Origin: Marivita sp041725935
Lineage (GTDB): Bacteria; Pseudomonadota; Alphaproteobacteria; Rhodobacterales; Rhodobacteraceae
Direction: 5' to 3'
Length of the DNA: 64,000 nt
Assembly (NCBI GenBank): GCA_041725935.1
Contig: JBGRQD010000015.1
Span: forward strand, 28,183 to 92,182
Each line of letters begins with the position of its first letter. The first letter of the stretch is position 1. Positions 1 to 7,993 of the stretch are shown here, piece by piece. The notes beneath the pieces were generated by a model, which did not search any database, was not told the origin of the DNA, and was given only the letters and a program-made list of their open reading frames with translations. Position numbers and translations under genes: made by a program.

Positions 1-2
1 AT

Positions 3-1106
3 GTCGTGCTCGAGGTGGGCGGCGAAAGAATCGGCATCGTCTCGGCGCTGGCCACGGACACGGTGGAGACCTCGTCGCCTTCGGATGCGGTGATCTTTCA
101 GAACGAGATCGACAGCATTGCCGCCGATGTCGCCACTCTGACCGCTGAGGGCGTGACCAAGATCATCGCGCTGAACCATGTCGGCCTGTCGCGGGATCTC
201 GAGATCGCCGCTGCAGTACCGGGCTTGGACGCGGTGGTGGGCGGACACAGCCACACCTACCTGTCGGCGACCGACCCAGACCGTCAGGGTGCCTACCCAA
301 CTTTTGCCAGCCAGCCAAACGGCACGCTGGTGCCGGTGGTGCAGGCTTATGCCTATTCGAAATACGTGGGCCATCTGATCCTGAATTTCGATGATGCCGG
401 CAACGTGACCTATGCCGAGGGTGACACGATCCTGCTGGATGCGTCGGTCGAAGAAGACGCCGAGATCGTTGCGCGCGTGGCGGAACTCGCCGGTCCCATC
501 GAAGAGATGAAGACCCGCATCGTGGCCGAAGCCGCCGAGGCCATCGAAGGCAGCCGCGAGGTGTGCCGCGCGATGGAATGCCCGATGGGCAACCTTGTGG
601 CTGATGCGATGCTCGACCGTGTCAAGGATCAGGGCATCCAGATCGCCATCCAGAACGGCGGTGGTCTCCGGTCGTCGATCGATGCAGGTGAGGTGAGCAT
701 GGGCGAGGTGATTTCCGTCCTGCCATTCCAGAACACGCTGGCCACCTTCCAGGTGACGGGTGCACAGGTGCTTGCTGCGCTCGAAAACGGCGTGAGCCAG
801 GTCGAAGAGGGCGCAGGCCGGTTCCCGCAGGTCGCGGGCATGAGCTTTACCGTCGATCTGACCAAAGAGCCGGGCAGCCGGATTTTGAACGTGATGGTCG
901 GCGATGCCCCGCTTGACCCCGAGGCGACCTATGGTGCGGTGTCCAACAACTACATGCGCAATGGCGGCGATGGCTACCGCATGTTCCGCGACGCGATGAA
1001 CGCCTATGATTACGGCCCTGATCTGGCCGATGTCACGGCGGAATACCTCGCCGCCAATGCGCCCTACACGCCCTACACGGATGGCCGGATCACCGTGAAC
1101 CAGTAA
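3..1106 (+). CDS. 5'-nucleotidase / UshA-family metallophosphatase, 5' end outside window
   Basis: The reading frame is open through the left window edge, so only the last 367 or so residues are present. The fragment carries a late metallophosphatase motif GGHSHT (about bases 240-257), followed by the C-terminal substrate-binding domain of 5'-nucleotidases with NGGGLRSSI near 655 and SNNYMRNGGDGYR near 947, the region that clamps the nucleotide base. Family members are usually secreted or periplasmic and release phosphate from nucleotides. The upstream metal-binding motifs and the signal peptide must lie outside the window. A hairpin follows the stop. Family call is firm; exact substrate (nucleotide, cyclic nucleotide or UDP-sugar) cannot be told. 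Confidence 0.9.
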   Translation, partial: VVLEVGGERIGIVSALATDTVETSSPSDAVIFQNEIDSIAADVATLTAEGVTKIIALNHVGLSRDLEIAAAVPGLDAVVGGHSHTYLSATDPDRQGAYPTFASQPNGTLVPVVQAYAYSKYVGHLILNFDDAGNVTYAEGDTILLDASVEEDAEIVARVAELAGPIEEMKTRIVAEAAEAIEGSREVCRAMECPMGNLVADAMLDRVKDQGIQIAIQNGGGLRSSIDAGEVSMGEVISVLPFQNTLATFQVTGAQVLAALENGVSQVEEGAGRFPQVAGMSFTVDLTKEPGSRILNVMVGDAPLDPEATYGAVSNNYMRNGGDGYRMFRDAMNAYDYGPDLADVTAEYLAANAPYTPYTDGRITVNQ

Positions 1107-1113
1107 AGACCAA

Positions 1114-1149
1114 GGCAGGCCGGGTCAGAGTGCCCGGCGTGCCACTTTT
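1114..1149 (+). terminator. Hairpin terminator after 5'-nucleotidase
   Basis: An 11-position stem (GGCAGGCCGGG at 1114-1124 against CCCGGCGTGCC at 1133-1143, one G-G mismatch) is followed by CTTTT. It starts 7 bases after the stop. Its GCAGGCCGGG...GCCCGGCG core resembles hairpins at 31059 and 40332. Confidence 0.6.
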
Positions 1150-1152
1150 GCC

Positions 1153-1818
1153 ATGTGCGGACGTTTTTCCCTGACCCTGCCATCCGACGCGATGGCACAG
1201 CTGTTCGATGCGGTGCCGTCGAACGCGCTGCCGGACATTCCCAACTACAACATCTGCCCGACCAACCTGGTGCATGCCGTCCACACGCTTGACAGCCAGC
1301 GGCGGCTGGTAGCGATGCGCTGGGGGTTCCTGCCGCATTGGTACAAGGCGGAAAACGGCGGGCCGCTTTTGATCAATGCGCGGGCGGAAACGCTTGCGGA
1401 AAAGCCCGCTTTCAAGGCGGCGTGCCGTGAGAGGCGCTGCCTGATCCCGGCGACGGGGTTTTACGAATGGACCAAGGACGCCGAAGACAACCGCCTGCCG
1501 TGGTACATCCATCCGACCGACGCCGACCTGCTGGCCTTTGCCGGGGTCTGGCAGGATTGGGAGCGTGACGGTGTGGCGCACCGCACCTGTGCCATCGTCA
1601 CCACGTCTGCCAATGACACGATGTCGGCGATTCACCACCGCCAGCCCGTGACGCTGCACCCCGACGATTGGGCGCTTTGGTTGGGTGAGGCGGGGCACGG
1701 TGCTGCGACCTTGATGCAGGCCGCACCCGAGGAGGCGATGGCGTTCTACCGCGTGGATCCAAAGGTCAATTCCAACCGCGCCTCCGGGCCGGAGCTGATC
1801 GAACCGCTGGAGTCCTGA
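1153..1818 (+). CDS. SRAP domain protein (YedK/HMCES family), abasic-site DNA crosslinking
   Basis: The 221-residue protein begins MCGRFSL; Cys2, exposed after removal of Met1, is the residue that SRAP proteins attach to abasic sites in single-stranded DNA. Asn75 (INAR), Glu105 (FYEW) and a His pair at 161-162 match the other known active-site positions of YedK, so it should be active. The protein shields abasic sites at forks and is cytoplasmic. It starts 46 bases after the 5'-nucleotidase stop. A near-match to the alphaproteobacterial SOS direct repeat (GAAC-N7-GACC, 1097-1111) lies 42 bases upstream, which might make it damage inducible; that is weak inference. Confidence 0.93.
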   Translation: MCGRFSLTLPSDAMAQLFDAVPSNALPDIPNYNICPTNLVHAVHTLDSQRRLVAMRWGFLPHWYKAENGGPLLINARAETLAEKPAFKAACRERRCLIPATGFYEWTKDAEDNRLPWYIHPTDADLLAFAGVWQDWERDGVAHRTCAIVTTSANDTMSAIHHRQPVTLHPDDWALWLGEAGHGAATLMQAAPEEAMAFYRVDPKVNSNRASGPELIEPLES

Positions 1819-1875
1819 ACGGGCTTTTCCCGGCGCACACTTGGCAGTAGCGTGGCGCCGAACAGGGAGGTCCGC

Positions 1876-3261
1876 ATGTCCAACGCCAAGATCGAGACGA
1901 CCATAACCGCGCTGCGTGATGTGTTGGGGGACCGTCTGTCCACAGGCCCGTCGGTCCTTGACCAGCACAGCCATGACGAGGCCTATACCAAGCCGGTTCT
2001 GCCGGACGCGGTGGCCTTTCCCGAAACCACCGAGGAAGTCTCGCAGATCATGCAGATCTGTTCGCAACATGGATGCCCGGTCATTCCCTATGGCGTCGGA
2101 TCATCGCTCGAAGGGCATATCGTACCGGTGCTGGGCGGTATCACAGTCGACACCAGCCGCATGAACAAGGTGCTTCAGGTCAACCAGAGCGATCTGGACG
2201 CGGTGGTCGAACCCGGTGTGACACGGGTGCAACTGAACGAGGCGCTGCGGGCGACCGGGCTGATGTTCACCGTCGATCCGGGGGCGGATGCCTCGCTGGG
2301 TGGCATGGCGGCAACACGTGCCTCGGGCACCAACACGGTGCGCTATGGCACGATGGCGGATAACGTGCTGGCGCTCGAAGTGGTGTTACCGGACGGCCAG
2401 ATCATCGAAACCGGCAGCCGGGCGCGGAAATCCTCGACGGGCTATGACCTCACCCATCTTTTCATCGGCTCTGAGGGCACGCTGGGAATCATCACCAAAC
2501 TGACGGTCAAGCTGCATGGTCAGCCCGAACATATCGCGGCGGCGACCTGTGCCTTTCCCGATATCCCAAGTGCAGTGGACACGGTGATCCTGGCCATTCA
2601 GATCGGTTTGCCCCTGGCGCGGATCGAACTCTTGGACGAGGTGCAGATGAAGGGCATGAACATCTACAACCCCGATATGGGCCTGCCGGAAACGCCGCAT
2701 CTGTTTCTGGAATTCCACGGCACCGAGGCGGGTGTGGCCGAACAGGTCGAAAGCTTTGCCGCTTTGGTCGAAGAGCATGGCGGGTCGGATTTCCAATGGG
2801 CGACCAAGACCGAGGATCGCAACCGCCTGTGGCAAGCGCGCCACAACGCCTATTACGCGGGCCGATCGCTGCGGCAGGGGGCCAATGGGGTGGTCACCGA
2901 TTGTTGCGTGCCGATCTCGGCACTCTCCGAATGCCTGATCCGGGCCAAGGCGCTGGCGGCGGACTCGGGCTTCCTCGCGCCGCTGGTCGGCCATGTGGGG
3001 GATGGTAATTTTCACCTGCTGATCCTCGTCGATCCCGACAGCGAGGACGAACTGACCCGCGCCAAGACGCTGGTCGAGGCGGTCAACATGCTGGCGCTGG
3101 AATTCGGCGGCACAGTCAGCGGGGAGCACGGTATCGGCATCGGCAAGCGCAAGTACCTGGCTCAGGAGCATGGCGCTGCCTATGCGCTGATGGGGGTTCT
3201 GAAGAAGGCGATTGATCCGGGCAACATCATGAACCCCGGCAAGCTGGTTTCTCTGAACTGA
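1876..3261 (+). CDS. FAD-linked 2-hydroxyacid dehydrogenase (D-lactate dehydrogenase cytochrome / GlcD-like)
   Basis: 461 residues from the ATG at 1876, chosen because AGGGAGG sits 6 bases before it; an upstream in-frame start at 1852 lacks this. The N-terminal half is an FAD-binding type 4 (PCMH) domain with PYGVGSSLEGH and the ASLGGMAATRASG flavin loop. The C-terminal half is the FAD-oxidase C domain with HVGDGNFH and SGEHGIGIGKR. These enzymes oxidise D-lactate, glycolate or related 2-hydroxyacids and pass electrons to cytochromes or quinones. No GlcE or GlcF partner is adjacent, which favours a stand-alone D-lactate dehydrogenase over glycolate oxidase. It ends just before paired hairpins at 3271. 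Confidence 0.88.
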   Translation: MSNAKIETTITALRDVLGDRLSTGPSVLDQHSHDEAYTKPVLPDAVAFPETTEEVSQIMQICSQHGCPVIPYGVGSSLEGHIVPVLGGITVDTSRMNKVLQVNQSDLDAVVEPGVTRVQLNEALRATGLMFTVDPGADASLGGMAATRASGTNTVRYGTMADNVLALEVVLPDGQIIETGSRARKSSTGYDLTHLFIGSEGTLGIITKLTVKLHGQPEHIAAATCAFPDIPSAVDTVILAIQIGLPLARIELLDEVQMKGMNIYNPDMGLPETPHLFLEFHGTEAGVAEQVESFAALVEEHGGSDFQWATKTEDRNRLWQARHNAYYAGRSLRQGANGVVTDCCVPISALSECLIRAKALAADSGFLAPLVGHVGDGNFHLLILVDPDSEDELTRAKTLVEAVNMLALEFGGTVSGEHGIGIGKRKYLAQEHGAAYALMGVLKKAIDPGNIMNPGKLVSLN

Positions 3262-3270
3262 GGGCGGCGG

Positions 3271-3311
3271 AGGATGCGGTGACGCATCCTTGCTTTCCGT
3301 TGACGGAAAGC
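3271..3311. terminator. Paired tetraloop hairpins, copy A, between convergent genes
   Basis: Hairpin one: stem AGGATGCG (3271-3278), loop GTGA, closing 3283-3290. Hairpin two: stem GCTTTCCG (3292-3299), loop TTGA, closing 3304-3311. Both are perfect 8 bp stems separated by one base. The pair lies between the convergent dehydrogenase and ABC permease genes, so it could stop transcription from both sides. Related copies: 13486, 40816 and 56423. Confidence 0.7.
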
Positions 3312-3327
3312 GGCCCGCTCCCCTCGG

Positions 3328-4209
3328 TCAGCCCTTCACTGCCCCTGCGGTCAGGCCCGACACGATCTGGCGCTGGAAGACCATGATCAACAGGAACAGC
3401 GGTGCCGTGGTCGAAACCACGGCGGCCACCGCGAACATCACGTTGCCCTTGGTCTGTGTCGTGCCGAGGAAAGACGCGATTTTCGGCACCATGGTCTGGT
3501 TTTCCTTGTCGAGGATCATCGCCGTGACCGCAAAATCGTTATAGGCCAGCAGGAAGCTGAACAGCCCTGTTGTGATCACGCCCGGCCACATCACCGGGAT
3601 GATCACGTGGCGAAACGCCTGAAAGCGCGTACAACCGTCAACCATCGCGCTCTCGTCGAGATCCTGCGGGATGTTCTTGAAGAAAGAGTGCAGCATCCAC
3701 AGCGTGAAGGGCTGGTTGATGGCGACAAGCACGATGATCGCAGTGGGCAAGTGGCCCCAGATGTTCCACTGAAAGAACACCGGCAAATAGCCCGACACCA
3801 ACGTGATCGGCGGCATGGCGCGGAAAATCAGGGCGATGAGCAGAAACCAGAACGCATACCGATAGGTCGACCGTGCCAGAGCGTAGCCGCCCAGCGTGCC
3901 CAGGGTGAGCGAAATGGTGACGACGAAGAGGCAGACCAGCGTTGAATTCCACGCCGCACGCCAGAACTCCTCCTGTACCCAAGCGCCGGAATAGCCCTGC
4001 GTGGTGAAGGCATCGCCGGTCTCGCTTGTGGTCATCTCTCCGGTCAGCACGTTGGTCCAGTCGGCCAGCGAGAAGAAATCCCCCTCGACCTTGAACGACC
4101 CCCAGAGCGTCCAGAAGAACGGGAAGGCGGCGGCGATCATCCAGATGACGAGGATGGCGATCAGGATCATCTGAAGAGCGGCGGGGCGTTTCTGGGCCTG
4201 GCTTGCCAT
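3328..4209 (-). CDS. ABC transporter permease, MalG-type (carbohydrate uptake)
   Basis: The 293-residue inner membrane protein has an N-terminal hydrophobic helix and five further membrane segments. The EAA-like loop ESAMVDGCTRFQAFRHVIIP, which contacts the ATPase, lies in the C-terminal half. It is the last gene of the ABC operon and starts 11 bases after the MalF-type permease. This places it as the second half of a heterodimeric translocation pore for a sugar or polyol. Substrate is not indicated by the sequence. Confidence 0.92.
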   Translation of the reverse strand: MASQAQKRPAALQMILIAILVIWMIAAAFPFFWTLWGSFKVEGDFFSLADWTNVLTGEMTTSETGDAFTTQGYSGAWVQEEFWRAAWNSTLVCLFVVTISLTLGTLGGYALARSTYRYAFWFLLIALIFRAMPPITLVSGYLPVFFQWNIWGHLPTAIIVLVAINQPFTLWMLHSFFKNIPQDLDESAMVDGCTRFQAFRHVIIPVMWPGVITTGLFSFLLAYNDFAVTAMILDKENQTMVPKIASFLGTTQTKGNVMFAVAAVVSTTAPLFLLIMVFQRQIVSGLTAGAVKG

Positions 4210-4220
4210 GTCTGTCCTCC

Positions 4221-5246
4221 TCAGGCTGCTTTGCCGTAGTCGCGGTAGGTGCGGATCAGCACCGGCGACAGCAGGATCGCCACCCCGATGATGGTCAGCA
4301 CCGAGGTCGCTGCGGCCGAGCTGAGCTGTTGCGTCTCGCCGCCCAGATCGTTGTAGATCGCCCAGCTGAGCGAGGTGGCGTGCGCGCTGGCGTTGAAACT
4401 GACGATAGGTTCGAAGACACGGAAATTGTCCATCAATTGCATCAGTGCGATGAAGGTGGTCAGCGGCAGAAGATGCGGGATCACCACGTGTCGGATCTGT
4501 TGCCAGCGGCTGGCGCCGTCGATGCGCGCGGCCTCAAGCGTGTCGGTGTTCACGGTCTGTAGGCCCGCATAGTAGACGATGAAGGCGAAGGGCGCGGAAT
4601 GCCACACGCCGTAGACCATCAGCATGATCCACATCAGCCCCGTATCCGCCTTGACCGACAGGCCCGGATCGTCCGCGAGCCAGCGCAGTGCGGTGCCCAA
4701 GATACCGCGGGCATCGACCATCCAGAACAGGATCAGCGACCCGATGAGCGGTGTCACCATCATCGGCAGCAGTGAGAAGAAGATCATCGGCCCGCGGATT
4801 GCCTTTGCGGCGCTGTTCACGGCGACGGCAATCACGAAGCCGAAGATGATGGTCAAAGGCGTCACCACGAAGGTGTAAGTTAGGGTAAAGCCGATCGCCT
4901 TGTAGAAGGGCAGGTTCATCAGCCGGTCGATGAAGTTGCCGATACCGGTGCTCTCGCTCCAGATCTGGCCCACCTGTTCAACGGCAAGGTGGTTGCGGTC
5001 CTTGTAGATCTCCAGCCCGGCAAAGCGTCCGAGGGGCTGGTCTTCGCGCAGCGCCGCCGTGGCCTCCTGATCAATCGCGGTTGCGGTGGTGCAGCCAAAG
5101 GGGCCGCAGTTCTCCACCTCGATGATCACCTGCTCATGTGCGGAATGCAGCGATTGCACCACCACGGAGACGATCGGGAAGAAGATGAACAGCAGCATGG
5201 CCACCGCCGAGGGCAGGACAAACCAGAAAAACGCGCTGTGTTTCAT
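4221..5246 (-). CDS. ABC transporter permease, MalF-type (carbohydrate uptake)
   Basis: 341 residues with a first membrane helix near residues 10-30, a long periplasmic loop (about residues 35-110), then five membrane helices. The coupling loop EAARIDGASRWQQIRHVVIP is clear near residue 240. The two cysteines NCGPFGC in the periplasmic loop could form a disulfide. It partners the MalG-type permease downstream. A GC-rich hairpin at 5281 separates it from the binding-protein gene. Confidence 0.92.
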   Translation of the reverse strand: MKHSAFFWFVLPSAVAMLLFIFFPIVSVVVQSLHSAHEQVIIEVENCGPFGCTTATAIDQEATAALREDQPLGRFAGLEIYKDRNHLAVEQVGQIWSESTGIGNFIDRLMNLPFYKAIGFTLTYTFVVTPLTIIFGFVIAVAVNSAAKAIRGPMIFFSLLPMMVTPLIGSLILFWMVDARGILGTALRWLADDPGLSVKADTGLMWIMLMVYGVWHSAPFAFIVYYAGLQTVNTDTLEAARIDGASRWQQIRHVVIPHLLPLTTFIALMQLMDNFRVFEPIVSFNASAHATSLSWAIYNDLGGETQQLSSAAATSVLTIIGVAILLSPVLIRTYRDYGKAA

Positions 5247-5280
5247 CGGAACTTCCCCGCAATCGTGAATCAGGCAGGTT

Positions 5281-5302
5281 GGGGGCGGACCTTGCCGCCC
5301 CC
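5281..5302 (-). promoter_or_regulatory. Intercistronic hairpin after binding-protein gene
   Basis: Perfect 8 bp stem (GGGGGCGG at 5281-5288 with CCGCCCCC at 5295-5302, 6-base loop) just after the solute-binding-protein stop and before the permease genes. Placed as in other sugar importers where a hairpin protects the binding-protein mRNA so that it outnumbers the permeases; that role is inferred. No U-run follows, so full termination is unlikely. Confidence 0.55.
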
Positions 5303-5319
5303 TGTGCTGTAGACAGGCT

Positions 5320-6561
5320 TCAGTTGATGAAGCCCTTTTCGCGGGCGGCGGTCATGTAGGCGTCTTCGATATCGGAAAGCGCCTGCTCTGCGCTTTCCTT
5401 TCCCTGCAGGAAATCCGCGATGTTGTCGCCAAGTGCAGTGTGCAGCAACCCGTGATGCGGCAGCATCGGGTAGGGCGGGGTCTGCATGGAGATCGCCGAG
5501 AACACGCCTTCGTTGACCGGTGCGGGCTCATAGCCGTCGATCATCCAGACCGCTTCGCTCATGGTTTCGGCGTTGAGGATCGCCGGGCTGGTGCCGTGCT
5601 TCATCGCCTTGAACGTTGCTTCTGCATCCGCATCGCTGATGTTCTTGGCCACGGTCCATCCGTCCCACCACAGGGTCGATGCGGGAGTGCCGCCACCGGC
5701 CACGGTCATCGGTGCGCCGACCATCGTGTTCTCATAGACCTCCGGGGTGGAGCCTTCGGCGTCCATCAGCACCCCGGTGCGCGAGCCCCACATGTTCATC
5801 AGGGCGACATTGCCCGCTTCCCATTCCGCGCTGGTCGCGTTGGAATCGTGGGTCAGGTAATCGGGGTTCATGTATTCGCTCAGGGACTTGAGCATTTCGA
5901 GCGTGGCGATTCCCGCCTCGTTGTTGATCGAGACCTGCGCGGTGCCGGGTTCGTAGAATTCGCCGCCATGACCGATATACATGTTCACGAATTCCTGCGC
6001 GAGATTCCAGCCCGCCATGTAGGCGCCGCCCACCGGGTATTCCAGAATGCCTTCGGCGCGGATCTTTTCGGCTGTTTCCAAGAGTCCCTCATAGGTCGTG
6101 GGCGGCTCCATCCCGATCTGTTCGAGGATATCCTTGCGATAGACGAGGTGTTGCGCGTTCGCCATGAACGCGACGGCCATCACCTGCCCGTTGATGGTGA
6201 TCAGCTGGTTCTTGGGGATGTCCTGCCCGAACGCGGCCACGAGGTCATCCAGCGGGCGCAGAACGTCTTCATTGATCAGCGCCACGATTGAAGAGTTGGC
6301 AACGATCGCCGTGGTGTATTCCGCCGGGTCGCCCTGCATGCCCGCAAGGTTGATCTTCTGGTGATCGGCGGTGAGGTTCGCCTTGGCCTCGGACAGACCT
6401 TCGCAGGCCTGTGCGTTGCGCGCGACGGTCTGGATCGCCGGGAATTCGTTTCCAACGATGCTAAGCCGTCCATCGGTGATGCTGCAATCGGCGGCCATGG
6501 TGGTGCTTGCACTTGCTGCGACAAGGAACGAGCCTGTCATCAGGATTCTTCTGAGGTTCAT
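5320..6561 (-). CDS. Carbohydrate ABC transporter substrate-binding protein
   Basis: 413 residues starting MNLRRILMTGS at 6561; the open frame extends further upstream but this ATG begins a proper signal peptide with a hydrophobic stretch and a cut after TTMA. The mature protein is a cluster-type extracellular solute-binding protein of the sugar class, with SAEWEAGNVALMNMWGS and WWDGWTVAKN in the C-terminal lobe, tryptophan and aromatic-rich as sugar binders are. It works in the periplasm with the ATPase upstream and two permeases downstream. Ligand unknown. Confidence 0.9.
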   Translation of the reverse strand: MNLRRILMTGSFLVAASASTTMAADCSITDGRLSIVGNEFPAIQTVARNAQACEGLSEAKANLTADHQKINLAGMQGDPAEYTTAIVANSSIVALINEDVLRPLDDLVAAFGQDIPKNQLITINGQVMAVAFMANAQHLVYRKDILEQIGMEPPTTYEGLLETAEKIRAEGILEYPVGGAYMAGWNLAQEFVNMYIGHGGEFYEPGTAQVSINNEAGIATLEMLKSLSEYMNPDYLTHDSNATSAEWEAGNVALMNMWGSRTGVLMDAEGSTPEVYENTMVGAPMTVAGGGTPASTLWWDGWTVAKNISDADAEATFKAMKHGTSPAILNAETMSEAVWMIDGYEPAPVNEGVFSAISMQTPPYPMLPHHGLLHTALGDNIADFLQGKESAEQALSDIEDAYMTAAREKGFIN

Positions 6562-6583
6562 CTTTGGTCTCCCTGTGTGTCTG

Positions 6584-6629
6584 GATGCGTCTTGCAAGTC
6601 CGCATCTCTGTCTCCCGGTACAGCCGGGA
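6584..6629 (-). promoter_or_regulatory. Two small hairpins in the leader of the binding-protein gene
   Basis: Between the ATPase stop and the binding-protein start lie two inverted repeats: GATGCG/CGCATC (6584-6589 and 6601-6606, 11-base loop) and TCCCGG/CCGGGA (6613-6618 and 6624-6629). They could attenuate or stabilise the message. The 6 bp stems are short, so the evidence is modest. Confidence 0.35.
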
Positions 6630-6641
6630 ATTCCGTATGGG

Positions 6642-7694
6642 TCAGTCGTCGATCCGCTTGCCTGTCTCGGTCGAAAACAGGTGGCAAATCTCGGGTGTGA
6701 CCTCGATCGAAACCGGATCGCCGATCTCGGCCCGGAAGGACTTGTCGGCCTTCACGGCCACGAGCGAGGTGCCGATGCGCACCGAAATCATCGTGGCATC
6801 GCCCAGCAGTTCGAGCGTGTAGATCGGTGCGCTGATCTGGCCTTCGCCGTCCCTCGCAAGACTTGCATCCTCGGCGCGGAAGCCCAGCGTCGTCTTGCCG
6901 TTGCCGGTGCTCAGCCCGGCGATTCGGGTGTTGCGGGTCTCGAACACGCCATTATCTAGATCGCCTTCGATCAGGTTCATCGCCGGGTTGCCGATAAAGC
7001 TGGCCACGAAGAGGTTGGCGGGGCGGTCGTAAATCTCGGTCGGGCTGCCGACCTGCTGCACCACGCCCTTTTCCATGACCACCACCCGGTCTGCGAGGGT
7101 CATCGCCTCGATCTGGTCATGGGTGACATAGATCGTCGTCACAGCCAGTTCATGGCTCAGGTTCTTGATCTGCGCGCGGGTCGAAACACGCAGCTTGGCA
7201 TCAAGATTGGACAGCGGCTCGTCCATCAGGAACACGTTGGGTTCGCGCACGATGGCCCGGGCCAGCGCCACGCGCTGGCGCTGACCACCCGACAATTCTG
7301 CCGGTTTGCGGTGCAGGAAATCGTCCAGCTCGACCATTGCGCTGGCGCGGCGCACCCGCGCGTCATGGGTCGACGGATCGACACCGCGGACCTTGAGCGG
7401 GAAGCGGATGTTTTCGTAGACATTCATGTTCGGGTAAAGCGCGTAGGATTGGAACACCATCGCCACGTCGCGGTCTTTGGGGTCGAGATTGTTGATCACC
7501 TTGCCGTCAATCGCGATCTCCCCGTCGGTCACATCCTCGAGGCCTGCGATCATGCGCATGGTCGTGGTCTTGCCGCACCCGGATGGGCCGAGCAGGACAA
7601 GGAACTCCTTGTCCGCAATTGTCAGGTTAAAATTGTCGACGCCGATGAAACTGCCCCAACGTTTGTTGACGTTCCTGAGCTGGATTTCCGCCAT
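6642..7694 (-). CDS. ABC transporter ATP-binding protein, MalK/UgpC type
   Basis: 350 residues from MAEIQLRNV (ATG at 7694); an in-frame extension upstream lacks family similarity. Walker A GPSGCGKTT is at residues 36-44, signature LSGGQ at 134-138, Walker B VFLMDEP at 154-160, and the switch histidine at 192. A C-terminal TOBE domain follows, typical of MalK-like subunits that can receive regulatory input. It is the first gene of the four-gene importer operon and energises the two permeases. A candidate operator lies 78 bases upstream. Confidence 0.95.
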   Translation of the reverse strand: MAEIQLRNVNKRWGSFIGVDNFNLTIADKEFLVLLGPSGCGKTTTMRMIAGLEDVTDGEIAIDGKVINNLDPKDRDVAMVFQSYALYPNMNVYENIRFPLKVRGVDPSTHDARVRRASAMVELDDFLHRKPAELSGGQRQRVALARAIVREPNVFLMDEPLSNLDAKLRVSTRAQIKNLSHELAVTTIYVTHDQIEAMTLADRVVVMEKGVVQQVGSPTEIYDRPANLFVASFIGNPAMNLIEGDLDNGVFETRNTRIAGLSTGNGKTTLGFRAEDASLARDGEGQISAPIYTLELLGDATMISVRIGTSLVAVKADKSFRAEIGDPVSIEVTPEICHLFSTETGKRIDD

Positions 7695-7771
7695 GGTTCC
7701 CCCTGCGCAAAGATCAGTTTTGCGGTCGACCCATCCACCAAGCCATAGGGCTGGCGGTTTGGCAAGACTTC

Positions 7772-7789
7772 TTTGCAAACGTGTGCAAA
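7772..7789. promoter_or_regulatory. Inverted repeat upstream of ABC operon (LacI-like operator candidate)
   Basis: TTTGCA (7772-7777), spacer AACGTG, TGCAAA (7784-7789): a perfect 18 bp inverted repeat 78 bases upstream of the ATPase start. Size and symmetry suit a LacI or GntR-type sugar regulator. No such regulator gene is in the window. Confidence 0.45.
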
Positions 7790-7945
7790 AAATCAAAATC
7801 GGTGCGATCCGATGGAAAATCGTGATCCGGATGGGGGTGAAACCCGACGATCAGAGGTCCATGATGACATCAGAACGCAGCGTCATCGCGGATCTGTCGT
7901 AGCGTCGGGCTGTCTTGTCTTGTCGAAATATCCGCTAAAAGCCGT

Positions 7946-7966
7946 GCCTGCGGCGGGAGCGCAGGC
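7946..7966 (+). promoter_or_regulatory. Hairpin in the leader of the acyl-CoA synthetase gene
   Basis: GCCTGCG (7946-7952) pairs with CGCAGGC (7960-7966) around a 7-base loop, ending 27 bases before the start codon and leaving the GGGAGGGG ribosome site free. Function unknown. Confidence 0.35.
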
Positions 7967-7993
7967 GTCGAGTGACACAAGGGAGGGGACATC

